From: CAIWHR01 sp040007035
Lineage (GTDB): Bacteria > Pseudomonadota > Gammaproteobacteria > Burkholderiales > Casimicrobiaceae
Length of the DNA stretch: 25,275 nucleotides
NCBI GenBank assembly: GCA_040007035.1
Contig: JBDTVU010000041.1
Location: forward strand, 1 to 25,275
Direction of reading: 5' to 3'
Shown: positions 7,851-14,664 of the stretch, piece by piece
How the letters are laid out: each line of letters opens with the position of its first letter
How positions within the stretch are numbered: the first letter of the stretch is position 1
Position numbers and translations under genes: made by a program
The notes under the pieces: model-generated
The model's input: only the letters and a program-made list of their open reading frames with translations
Told to the model about the DNA's origin: nothing
Databases searched by the model: none

Positions 7851-7864
7851 TTGATCGTGATCAA
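7851..7864 (+). promoter_or_regulatory. FNR/ANR/DNR-type box upstream of the CBS gene
   Basis: TTGATCGTGATCAA is a perfect match to the TTGAT-N4-ATCAA consensus of the FNR/ANR/DNR regulators, which act under low oxygen or with nitric oxide. If its centre (7857.5) is the class II position -41.5, transcription would start near 7899. A TAGCGT hexamer falls exactly at -12 to -7 (7887-7892). The next gene on this strand is the twin-CBS protein starting at 8013. Site match is seen; regulation is inferred. Confidence 0.65.
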
Positions 7865-8012
7865 TTCGCCGCCGATCCGCCTGGAGTAGCGTCGCCAGAC
7901 CATAAGGCAGCGTCGTCGGGCCGGTTGCCGGGCGCGGGCGTGTTTGCACCCGAGGCACCGGAAACGCCAGCGAGACGCCTTGCCGCCCGTATCCCGGAGT
8001 CGGTGGAGCACG

Positions 8013-8444
8013 ATGTTCGACAGATCGATCAGAAGCGTGATGCAGCGGGGCAAGATGCTCAAGGCGCCGCCGGAAACCCTTGTCAGCAAGGCAGCCAAGC
8101 TGATGGCGACCAAGAACGTCGGCGCCATCATGGTCGTCGCCGACGAACTGCTCGTGGGCATCTTCACCGAGCGTGACATCGTGTGCCGCGTCGTGGCGCC
8201 CGGCCTCGACGCGAAGGCGATCCGGATCGACGCGGTGATGACGCCGACGCCGCAGACGATCGGCCCGAACGACCCGTTCGGGTACGCGCTGCTGATGATG
8301 CACGAGAAGGGCTTCCGCCATCTGCCGGTCGTCGAAGACGGCAAGCCGATCGGGATCGTCTCGTCCCGCAGCGCGATGGACCCGGAGCTCGAGGAGTTCG
8401 TGTCCGAGGCGCGGCGGCGCGAGCATTTCGGCGCGAAACGCTAG
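8013..8444 (+). CDS. Twin CBS-domain protein
   Basis: A 143-residue soluble protein consisting of two CBS domains in tandem (about residues 8-68 and 74-132). Typical elements are GAIMVVADELLVGIFTERDI in the first repeat and GFRHLPVVEDGKPIGIVSSR in the second. Such Bateman modules bind adenine nucleotides such as AMP, ATP or S-adenosylmethionine and usually work as energy sensors or partners of other proteins. No enzymatic domain is attached. I chose the ATG at 8013, preceded by GGTGGAG; a second ATG lies at residue 10. The perfect FNR-type box about 150 bases upstream suggests induction at low oxygen, which would fit the known presence of CBS and stress proteins in such regulons. It converges on the radical SAM gene across a short hairpin. 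Confidence 0.88.
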   Translation: MFDRSIRSVMQRGKMLKAPPETLVSKAAKLMATKNVGAIMVVADELLVGIFTERDIVCRVVAPGLDAKAIRIDAVMTPTPQTIGPNDPFGYALLMMHEKGFRHLPVVEDGKPIGIVSSRSAMDPELEEFVSEARRREHFGAKR

Positions 8445-8451
8445 CCACCCG

Positions 8452-8467
8452 GGCGGCCGAGGCCGCC
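8452..8467. terminator. Hairpin between convergent genes
   Basis: GGCGGCC-GA-GGCCGCC is a 7-bp inverted repeat that would fold as a 6-bp stem with a CGAG tetraloop. It sits in the 31 bases between the converging CBS and radical SAM stop codons, where a bidirectional terminator is expected. There is no T-run, so this is a weak assignment. Confidence 0.35.
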
Positions 8468-8475
8468 GGGCCGGG

Positions 8476-9606
8476 TCAGAACAGGTCGAGCTGCGGCGAC
8501 GCCGGCGTTGAGCCCGCGCGTTGCGCCGGCGCGCGGAACCGCGTCGTGTCGAGCGGCAGGTCGCGCTCGGCGTTGAGGCCCAGCCGGTTGCAGGCGAGGG
8601 CGAAGCGCTTGCGTATCAGGTCCGCGAACTCGCCCTGACCGCCCATCCGCACGCCGAAGCGGGCTTCGTTGTCGCGGCCGCCGCGGATCTGCCGGACGAG
8701 GCTCATCACGTGCGCGGCGCGCAGCGGATAGTGCGCGTCGAGCCACGCGCGGAACAGCGGCGCGACCTCGCGCGGCAGCCGCAGCATCGTCCAGCCGGCG
8801 TGGCGGGCGCCGGCGGCGGCGGCGGCTTCAAGAATCGCCTCGAGCTCGCGATCGGTGAGCTGTGGAATCACCGGCGCGACGTTGACGCCGACCGGGATGC
8901 CGGCCGCGGCGAGCGTACGGACAATCTCCAGCCGCCGGTGCGGCGCCGCGGCGCGCGGATCGAGCTGCCGGGCGAGCGCCTTGTCCAGCATCGCGATCGA
9001 TACAAAGACGCGAACCAACCCCTTCGCCGCCATCGGCGCCAGCAGGTCGACGTCGCGCTCGATCAGCGCGCCCTTGGTCGTGATCGTCAGCGGGTGGTCG
9101 CACTCCGCGAGCACCTCGATCACCTGCCGCGTGATCCGCCATTCGCGCTCGATCGGCTGGTACGGATCGGTGTTGGCGCCGAGCGCAATGGGCTCGCACA
9201 CGTAGCCGGGCTTCGCCAGCTCGGTGCGCAGCAGCGCCGCCGCGTTCGGCTTGGCGAAGAGCTTCGTCTCGAAATCGAGGCCGGGCGAGAGATCGAGGTA
9301 CGCGTGCGACGGCCGCGCGTAGCAGTAGATGCAGCCGTGCTCGCAGCCCTGGTACGGATTGATCGACTGCGAGAACGGGATGTCGGGCGAGTCGTTGCGG
9401 GAGATGATCGTCCGCACCGGCTGAATCCTCACCGTCGTCGCGAGCGGCGGCGGCGCGTCGTCGTCGTCCGCATCCGCTGTGCCCGCCGGGTCTGCCGGCC
9501 TCGACGCCCAGCCGTCGTCGACTGGCTCGCGCTGCTCGCGCCGGAAGCGGTTCTCAGGGTTGAACGTCGCGCCGCGGCCCTTGCGCGGCGCCGCGGGCGC
9601 AGTCAT
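8476..9606 (-). CDS. PA0069-family radical SAM protein
   Basis: A 376-residue radical SAM protein. The cluster-binding motif is CEHGCIYC (C88, C92, C95), a CxxxCxxC arrangement that would hold a [4Fe-4S] cluster and S-adenosylmethionine. It sits in the block INPYQGCEHGCIYCYARPSH, typical of the SplB-related PA0069 family. The N-terminus (about 1-55) is a charged, low-complexity extension ending in a run of four aspartates. The C-terminus ends PQLDLF, a peptide resembling sliding-clamp (beta) binding QxxLF motifs; that reading is speculative. The biological reaction is unknown for this family; spore photoproduct lyase is only a distant relative. It follows the OsmC gene by 16 bases on the same strand, so the two are likely an operon. 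Confidence 0.88.
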   Translation of the reverse strand: MTAPAAPRKGRGATFNPENRFRREQREPVDDGWASRPADPAGTADADDDDAPPPLATTVRIQPVRTIISRNDSPDIPFSQSINPYQGCEHGCIYCYARPSHAYLDLSPGLDFETKLFAKPNAAALLRTELAKPGYVCEPIALGANTDPYQPIEREWRITRQVIEVLAECDHPLTITTKGALIERDVDLLAPMAAKGLVRVFVSIAMLDKALARQLDPRAAAPHRRLEIVRTLAAAGIPVGVNVAPVIPQLTDRELEAILEAAAAAGARHAGWTMLRLPREVAPLFRAWLDAHYPLRAAHVMSLVRQIRGGRDNEARFGVRMGGQGEFADLIRKRFALACNRLGLNAERDLPLDTTRFRAPAQRAGSTPASPQLDLF

Positions 9607-9622
9607 CGCCGCCCGCCCGACG

Positions 9623-10054
9623 TCAGGACACCAGCGCGGCGTCGAGCGTGACGACGATGGCCGGCGACAGTGCGCGAGAGATCACGCAGTTGATCTTTGC
9701 GCCGGAGGCGATCTCGGCGAACTGCGCGGCGGCGATCCCGGGCACCCGCGCCCGCGTCATCAGGTGGACCGCCGTCACCGTCGGCTTGCCGTCGACCGGC
9801 TCCATCGTGAGTTGTGCCTCGGTCTCGATCGCCTCGGCGGTGAAGCCGGCGTTGTTCAGCGTGAACGACACCGCCATCGTGAAGCAGCCGGCGTGCGCGG
9901 CGGCGACGAGCTCCTCCGGGTTGGTCCCCTTGCCGTCGGCGAAGCGCGCCTTGAACGAATACGGCGTGTCGACGAACGTGCCGCTCCGGACCGACAGCGT
10001 GCCACGGCCTTCCTGGGTGCTGCCCTGCCAGCGGGCGGATGCCTTGCGTTGCAT
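9623..10054 (-). CDS. osmC: OsmC-family peroxidase
   Basis: A 143-residue OsmC/Ohr-family protein, which reduces organic hydroperoxides through two reactive cysteines in the cytoplasm. The cysteines are C57 in AHAGCFTMAV and C123 in INCVISRAL, at the spacing expected for OsmC. The start MQRKASARWQGS resembles the OsmC rather than the Ohr branch. An open frame extends about 57 codons upstream, but this part is arginine-rich and shows no similarity. The chosen ATG has GGAGA six bases upstream and gives the standard length. The divergent metY starts 140 bases away, so both promoters share that gap. The radical SAM gene follows 16 bases downstream. Confidence 0.88.
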   Translation of the reverse strand: MQRKASARWQGSTQEGRGTLSVRSGTFVDTPYSFKARFADGKGTNPEELVAAAHAGCFTMAVSFTLNNAGFTAEAIETEAQLTMEPVDGKPTVTAVHLMTRARVPGIAAAQFAEIASGAKINCVISRALSPAIVVTLDAALVS

Positions 10055-10193
10055 GGCGCGTCTCCGGTTGCGGTTGCGAGTGCGACAGTTTAGTCCACAC
10101 CCGGCGCGCCGGCACGGCGACGGCGCTCGCCGCCCGTGGCTTGCGCTAACATGACGCCGTCGCGCCCGCGGGCGCCCGCACCGGCACGCCCCG

Positions 10194-11498
10194 ATGACCA
10201 AGCCCCGGACCACGCATTTCGACACGCTGTCGCTGCACGCCGGCGCCCAACCGGACCCGGCGACCGGCGCCCGGGCGACGCCGATCCATCAGAGCGCGTC
10301 GTTCGTGTTTCCCGACAGCGACCACGCGGCGGCGCTGTTCAACATGGAGCGCGCCGGCCACGTCTATTCGCGGATCTCGAACCCGACGTGCGCGGTGCTG
10401 GAGGAGCGCGTCGCGGCGCTCGAAGGCGGCGTCGGCGCGATCGCCACCGCCAGCGGGCAGGCGGCGCTGCACCTCGCGATCGTCACGCTGATGGGCGCCG
10501 GCGCGCACATCATCGCGTCGCGGTCGCTGTACGGCGGCTCGCACAACCTGCTCGACTACACGCTGCCGCGGTTCGGCATCGCGACGACGTTCGTCGATCC
10601 GCGCGACGTCGACGCGTGGCGCGCGGCGATCCGGCCGGAAACGCGGCTCCTGTTCGGCGAGACGCTCGGCAATCCCGGCCTCGACGTGCTCGACATCCCG
10701 ACGGTGGCGGCGCTGGCGCACGACCACGGGCTGCCGCTGCTGGTCGATTCGACGTTCACGACGCCGTGGCTGATCCAGCCGTTCGCACACGGCGCGGACC
10801 TCGTCTACCATTCGGCGACGAAATTCCTGTCCGGCCACGGGGTGGTCATCGGCGGCGTGCTGGTCGACTCGGGGCAGTTCGACTGGGATGGCCCCGCGGC
10901 GCGCGGCAAATTTCCCTCGCTGACCGAGCCCTACGCCGGCTTCCACGAGATGACGTTCAGCGAGGAGTCGACGACTGCGGCGTTTCTGCTGCGCGCGCGG
11001 CGCGAAGGCATCCGCGATTTCGGCGCGTGCATGGCGCCGATGACCGCGTGGCAGATCCTGCAGGGCATCGAGACGCTGCCGCTGCGGATGGCGCGCCACG
11101 TCGAGAACACGCGGAAGCTCGTCGCTTTCCTCGGCGGCCACGAGCTGGTCGCCGCCGTCGGCTACCCCGAGCTCCCCGGTCACCCGGACCACGCGCTGGC
11201 GCAGACGCTGCTGCCGCGCGGCTGCGGCGCGGTGTTCAGCTTCAACCTGCGCGGCACGCGCGCGCAGGGCCGGAAATTCATCGAGACGCTGAAGGTGTTC
11301 TCGCACCTCGCCAACGTCGGCGACGCGAAGTCGCTGGTGATCCACCCGGCCAGCACGACGCACTTCCGGATGTCGGCGGAGGACCTCGTCACCGCCGGAA
11401 TCACCGAGGGCACGATCCGGCTGTCGGTCGGCCTCGAGCATCCGGACGACCTGATCGAGGACCTGTCGCGGGCGCTGCACGCGGCGGGAAAGGCGTGA
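10194..11498 (+). CDS. metY: O-acetylhomoserine sulfhydrylase family PLP enzyme
   Basis: A 434-residue enzyme of the Cys/Met metabolism PLP family. The lysine that holds pyridoxal phosphate is K210 in YHSATKFLSGHG, the aspartate contacting the pyridine nitrogen is D185 in LLVDSTFTTPW, and the YSR motif is at 58-60. The length (about 430) and the sequence around HFDTLSLHAGAQPD favour O-acetylhomoserine aminocarboxypropyltransferase (MetY), which makes homocysteine directly from O-acetylhomoserine and sulfide. Cystathionine gamma-synthase and MetZ are usually about 390-400 residues. O-succinylhomoserine as donor cannot be excluded. No metX is present in the window. Its stop codon shares one base with the start of the hydrolase gene (TGATG), implying translational coupling. 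TAACAT at 10147-10152 is a possible -10 element. Confidence 0.88.
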   Translation: MTKPRTTHFDTLSLHAGAQPDPATGARATPIHQSASFVFPDSDHAAALFNMERAGHVYSRISNPTCAVLEERVAALEGGVGAIATASGQAALHLAIVTLMGAGAHIIASRSLYGGSHNLLDYTLPRFGIATTFVDPRDVDAWRAAIRPETRLLFGETLGNPGLDVLDIPTVAALAHDHGLPLLVDSTFTTPWLIQPFAHGADLVYHSATKFLSGHGVVIGGVLVDSGQFDWDGPAARGKFPSLTEPYAGFHEMTFSEESTTAAFLLRARREGIRDFGACMAPMTAWQILQGIETLPLRMARHVENTRKLVAFLGGHELVAAVGYPELPGHPDHALAQTLLPRGCGAVFSFNLRGTRAQGRKFIETLKVFSHLANVGDAKSLVIHPASTTHFRMSAEDLVTAGITEGTIRLSVGLEHPDDLIEDLSRALHAAGKA

Positions 11499-12307
11499 TG
11501 CTGCTGGCGGTCGCCGGCGGCCCGGTTTACGCCTACACCGGTACGCGGCCGCTCGTCGCCACGCAGCCGACCGTCGTGTTCGTCCACGGCGCGGCGAACG
11601 ACCACAGCGTCTGGGCGCTGCAGTCGCGCTACTTCGCGCACCACGGGTTGAACGTGCTGGCGGTCGACCTTCCCGGTCACGGGCGCTCCGGCGGCGACGC
11701 GCTGGCGTCGGTCGAGGCGATTGCCGACTGGATTCCCGCGGTGCAGGACGCCGCCAGCGTGGCGACAGCGGCGCTGGTCGGCCATTCGCTGGGCGCGCTC
11801 GCTGCGCTCGAATGTGCGGCGCGGCACCCCACCCGGGTGACGAAGCTGGCGCTGCTCGGGCCCGCGGTGCCGATGACGGTCAGCGATGCGCTGCTGGAGG
11901 CCGCCGGCCGCAACGACCACGTTGCGTACGAGCTGATCACCGGCTGGTCGTACAGCGCGGGCAAGCAATTGGGCGGCAGCCCGGTGCCCGGAATGTGGCT
12001 GACCGGCAACGCGCTGCGGCTGATGGAGCGGGCGAAGCCGTACGTGCTCGCCACCGACCTGATGGCGTGCCACGTCTACGCTCGCGGCCTCGCCGCCGCG
12101 GCGGCGCTTCGCTGCCCGTCGCTGCTCGTGATCGGCGCCCGCGACATCATGGCGCCGCCGAAGTCCGCGCAGGAGCTCGTCGCGGCGCTCACCAATCCGC
12201 GCGTCGTCACATTGCGCGACTGCGGGCACGCGCTGATGGCCGAGCAGCCGGACGCGGTGCTCGATGCGCTGCGCGCCTTTCTCCCGCCCTCGGAAATCCC
12301 CCGATGA
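11498..12307 (+). CDS. Alpha/beta hydrolase
   Basis: A 269-residue alpha/beta-hydrolase-fold enzyme with a complete catalytic triad: nucleophile S97 in GHSLG, acid D216 in GARDIMAP and base H244 in DCGHAL. The oxyanion-hole HGAAND motif is at 30-35, and VDLPGHGRSGG at 57-67 is the usual loop. There is no signal peptide, so it is cytoplasmic. Substrate is unknown; esters, lactones or C-C bonds are all possible for this fold. The start at 11498 overlaps the metY stop, and the stop overlaps the ATG of the DUF2189 gene by four bases (ATGA). These three genes are therefore one tightly coupled transcription unit. The upstream frame is open, but it runs through metY in a different frame and is not coding. 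Confidence 0.87.
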   Translation: MLLAVAGGPVYAYTGTRPLVATQPTVVFVHGAANDHSVWALQSRYFAHHGLNVLAVDLPGHGRSGGDALASVEAIADWIPAVQDAASVATAALVGHSLGALAALECAARHPTRVTKLALLGPAVPMTVSDALLEAAGRNDHVAYELITGWSYSAGKQLGGSPVPGMWLTGNALRLMERAKPYVLATDLMACHVYARGLAAAAALRCPSLLVIGARDIMAPPKSAQELVAALTNPRVVTLRDCGHALMAEQPDAVLDALRAFLPPSEIPR

Positions 12308-13068
12308 CGCCGTCCGACGATCCGCAGCAGTCGACCGTGCCGGCCGTGCGCGTGGTGCCGGCGACGGCGCCGCTCACGTGGCTCGCGCGCGGCTGGGACG
12401 ATTTCCGCGCGCATCCGCTGCCCAGCATCTTCTACGGCGTGTGCTTCGCCGTCATGGGATGGCTGATCGCGGTGACGTTCCGCCACGCCTCGGCGTACGT
12501 GTCGGCGCTCGTCTGCGGCTTCTTCCTGGTCGGGCCGTTCCTCGCCACCGGCCTCTATGCGCTGTCGCGCCGCCGCGAGCAGGGCGAGCCGGTGTGGCTC
12601 GCGCCGACGCTCGACGCCTGGAGCCCCAACGTCGGCGCGATCGGCGTGTTCTCGCTGGTGCTGACGGTGATCCTGCTGGTCTGGGCGCGCGCGTCGCTGG
12701 TCATGTTCGCGCTGTTCTACACCAGCGAGATGCCGAGCACGGACCGCTTTCTCGAGCAGGTCCTCTCGCTCGACAACCTCGAATTCCTGGTCGCGTACGT
12801 GTGCGTCGGCGGGTTCTTCGCGGTGCTGGTGTTCGCGATCAGTGTCGTCTCGGTGCCGATGATGCTCGACCGCCACGTCGACGGCGTCATCGCCGTGCTG
12901 ACCAGCCTCAAGACGTTCGGCGCGAACGTGCCGGCGATGATCGTCTGGGGGTTGACGATCGCCGTGGTCATCGGCGCCGGCTTTGCGCTGTGGTTCGTCG
13001 GGCTCGTCGTTGCGGGGCCGGTGATCGGCCACGCGACGTGGCACGCCTACCGCGCGCTGGTCGAGTAG
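12304..13068 (+). CDS. DUF2189 family integral membrane protein (second copy)
   Basis: A 254-residue membrane protein of the DUF2189 family, function unknown, and paralogous to the protein at 6-797. Shared landmarks in order are APLTWLARGWDDF, FFLVGPFLATGLYALSRR, FAISVVSVPMMLDRHVDG and the terminal GHATWHAYRALVE; identity is roughly 45% by eye. Membrane segments lie at about 41-56, 61-78, 112-140, 162-190 and 215-243. The ATG overlaps the stop codon of the hydrolase by four bases, which decides the start. It is the last gene of the metY cluster and converges on the thioredoxin-fold gene nine bases further on. Confidence 0.82.
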   Translation: MTPSDDPQQSTVPAVRVVPATAPLTWLARGWDDFRAHPLPSIFYGVCFAVMGWLIAVTFRHASAYVSALVCGFFLVGPFLATGLYALSRRREQGEPVWLAPTLDAWSPNVGAIGVFSLVLTVILLVWARASLVMFALFYTSEMPSTDRFLEQVLSLDNLEFLVAYVCVGGFFAVLVFAISVVSVPMMLDRHVDGVIAVLTSLKTFGANVPAMIVWGLTIAVVIGAGFALWFVGLVVAGPVIGHATWHAYRALVE

Positions 13069-13077
13069 CGGACGGGA

Positions 13078-13632
13078 TCAGCCGTCGCGCCACTTGATCG
13101 AGCAGCCCACTGACGGGTGCTGGATCGCGGGCGACTTGCCGGTCTCACCGACGTCGACCATCGCGGCATAGAGCTCGCGCGCGGCCGTCGGATCCGGCGA
13201 GCGGCCCGATGCGTCGAGGCGCCCGCGGTAGACGAGCCTCAGGTCGCGGTCGAAGCCGAAGAAATCGGGCGTGCAGACGGCGTCGTACGCCCGCGCGACG
13301 TGCTGCGTCTCGTCGTACAGGTACGGAAACCCGAAGCCGTGCCGCGCCGCGACGGCCTGCATGTTCGCGAACGAGTCCTCGGCGTGATCTGCGGGGTCGT
13401 TGCTCATGATGGCCACGCTGCCGACGCCGTGGCCGCGCAGATCGGCCATGTCGCGGACGATTTTGTCGATCACCGCCTTCACGTACGGGCAATGGTTGCA
13501 GATGAACATGACGACGGTGCCGCTCTCGCCGCGGACGGAGTCGAGCGTGTGGCGGAGGCCGTCGGTACCCGGCAGGTCGAAGGCCGGCGCGGGGGATCCG
13601 AGTTGCGCCGCAGGTGTGGCGAGACTGACCAT
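13078..13632 (-). CDS. Thioredoxin-fold protein (AhpC/TSA-like redoxin)
   Basis: A 184-residue cytoplasmic redoxin of the thioredoxin/peroxiredoxin superfamily. The redox-active CxxC is C45-N-H-C48 in FICNHCPYVKA, placed after the first strand as in thioredoxins. The N-terminal GSPAPAFDLPGTDG is the usual AhpC/TSA start, and VCTPDFFGFDRDLRLVYRGRLD holds the cis-proline region. The length is normal for this family of putative thiol-disulfide oxidoreductases or peroxidases, and no export signal is present. The ATG at 13632 sits only 75 bases from the divergent rsmE start, and nearly all of that gap is a palindromic repeat. Its original promoter has therefore been displaced, is embedded in the repeat, or lies within the neighbouring gene. 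Confidence 0.87.
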   Translation of the reverse strand: MVSLATPAAQLGSPAPAFDLPGTDGLRHTLDSVRGESGTVVMFICNHCPYVKAVIDKIVRDMADLRGHGVGSVAIMSNDPADHAEDSFANMQAVAARHGFGFPYLYDETQHVARAYDAVCTPDFFGFDRDLRLVYRGRLDASGRSPDPTAARELYAAMVDVGETGKSPAIQHPSVGCSIKWRDG

Positions 13633-13634
13633 AA

Positions 13635-13699
13635 TAATGGGGTCGGGTAATGGGGTCAGGTTACATTATCAGGCCTGATAACGTGACCTGACCCCATTA
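13635..13699. repeat. REP-like palindrome with an extra direct copy of its arm
   Basis: Arms 13648-13673 and 13674-13699 (26 bases each) are reverse complements at 24 positions, with no spacer (centre CAGG/CCTG). The outer arm motif TAATGGGGTCAGG is also repeated directly to the left as TAATGGGGTCGGG (13635-13647). There are thus three copies of one 13-mer. The element is AT-richer than its surroundings and fills almost the whole gap between two divergent start codons. It resembles the repetitive palindromes that RAYT (Y1-type) transposases act on in proteobacteria; no such transposase is in the window. Confidence 0.85.
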
Positions 13700-13707
13700 T
13701 TCAACCG

Positions 13708-14445
13708 ATGGCCGCGCCGCGGTTCTTTGCACCGTTCGACCTGACGCCCGCCGCCGTCGGGAGCGAGATCGCGCTGCCGGACGCCGTCGCGCACCACGCG
13801 GTCCGCGTGCTGCGGCTCGCCGCGGGCGCCGCGATTACGCTGTTCACCGGCGACGGTGGCGAATATGCGGCGACGATCGCGCGGATCGACAAGCGCGGCG
13901 CGACGGCGGCGATCCTGCATTTCGATCCGGTCGAACGCGAATCGCCGCTTGCGGTGACGCTGGCGCAGGCGGTCGCCGCGAACGACGCGATGGACAACGC
14001 GGTGCGCAAGGCGGTCGAGCTTGGCGCCGCGGCGATCCAGCCCGTCGTCACGGCACGCAGCGCACCGCTGGCCGGCGGCGAGCGCACGGAGAAGCGGCTC
14101 GCGCACTGGCGGCAGATCGCCGTCGCCGCGTGCGAGCAATGCGGCCGAAACCGCGTGCCGCCGGTCGCCGCGCCCATTGCGCTCGCCGAGTGGCTGGCGG
14201 CGTGGTCGGGCGACGGCATCGTCCTCGACCCCGGCGCGGTGAGCACGCTGTCTTCGGTTACGATGTCCCCCGGCCCGTTGGCCGTGCTGATCGGGCCGGA
14301 GGGCGGATTGGCGGAGCGCGAGATCGCCGCCGCGACCGCCCGTGGATTCGTCGCAGTCAGGCTCGGGCCGCGCGTCCTGCGCACCGAGACGGCGGGAACG
14401 GCGATCCTCGCCGCGTTTCAGATGATGGGCGGCGATTTCCGGTGA
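13708..14445 (+). CDS. rsmE: 16S rRNA (uracil1498-N3)-methyltransferase
   Basis: A 245-residue SPOUT-class methyltransferase that methylates N3 of U1498 in 16S rRNA using S-adenosylmethionine. The N-terminal PUA-like domain (about 1-75) includes PRFFAPFDL and HHAVRVLRL. The C-terminal trefoil-knot domain carries LIGPEGGLAEREI (about 195-207) and RLGPRVLRTETAGTAIL (about 220-236), the SAM-binding knot. Length is normal and the frame intact. There is no Shine-Dalgarno sequence before the ATG, because the REP-like palindrome ends only eight bases upstream. A truncated, about 91% identical copy of the last third of the gene is found at 17269-17467. Confidence 0.93.
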   Translation: MAAPRFFAPFDLTPAAVGSEIALPDAVAHHAVRVLRLAAGAAITLFTGDGGEYAATIARIDKRGATAAILHFDPVERESPLAVTLAQAVAANDAMDNAVRKAVELGAAAIQPVVTARSAPLAGGERTEKRLAHWRQIAVAACEQCGRNRVPPVAAPIALAEWLAAWSGDGIVLDPGAVSTLSSVTMSPGPLAVLIGPEGGLAEREIAAATARGFVAVRLGPRVLRTETAGTAILAAFQMMGGDFR

Positions 14446-14595
14446 CCGAAGGGCAGTGCGGATCGCCCCGCCGCGGAGCGCCATCGGACGGCAATGGCGA
14501 CCGCGGCGCCGCGCGGTCAGCGACTGCCGCCGGCGAGCTGTCGTCGCAAGCCGGTCAGCCGCCGCCGGCGGCGCTTCGCGCACCGGGCGAACCCT

Positions 14596-14623
14596 TTGCG
14601 AATGCGTCGTCAGGCCTTAGGAT
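14596..14623 (+). promoter_or_regulatory. Candidate sigma-70 promoter of the DUF1254 gene
   Basis: TTGCGA (14596-14601), a 16-base spacer and TAGGAT (14618-14623) match the -35 and -10 consensus at four of six bases each. Transcription would begin near 14630, leaving a leader of about 35 bases before the ATG at 14665. Confidence 0.4.
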
Positions 14624-14664
14624 AGTGCTCCGCCGTCCGGCACCCGACAGCAGTGGGATCTCGA

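Noticed and set aside
4979..8344. 1121-codon open frame on the minus strand opposite the TonB receptor and CBS genes
   Set aside because: Extremely Arg/Val/Asp/Ala-rich with no family motif. It is the expected open antisense frame of GC-rich genes; the plus strand codes for clear families throughout.
10055..10193. S-adenosylmethionine riboswitch before metY
   Set aside because: No recognisable conserved core of a SAM riboswitch class and no long leader; the gap is only 139 bases and shared with the divergent osmC.
10146..11480. 444-codon minus-strand frame opposite metY
   Set aside because: Low-complexity Arg/Gln/Val-rich shadow; metY shows full catalytic motifs on the plus strand.
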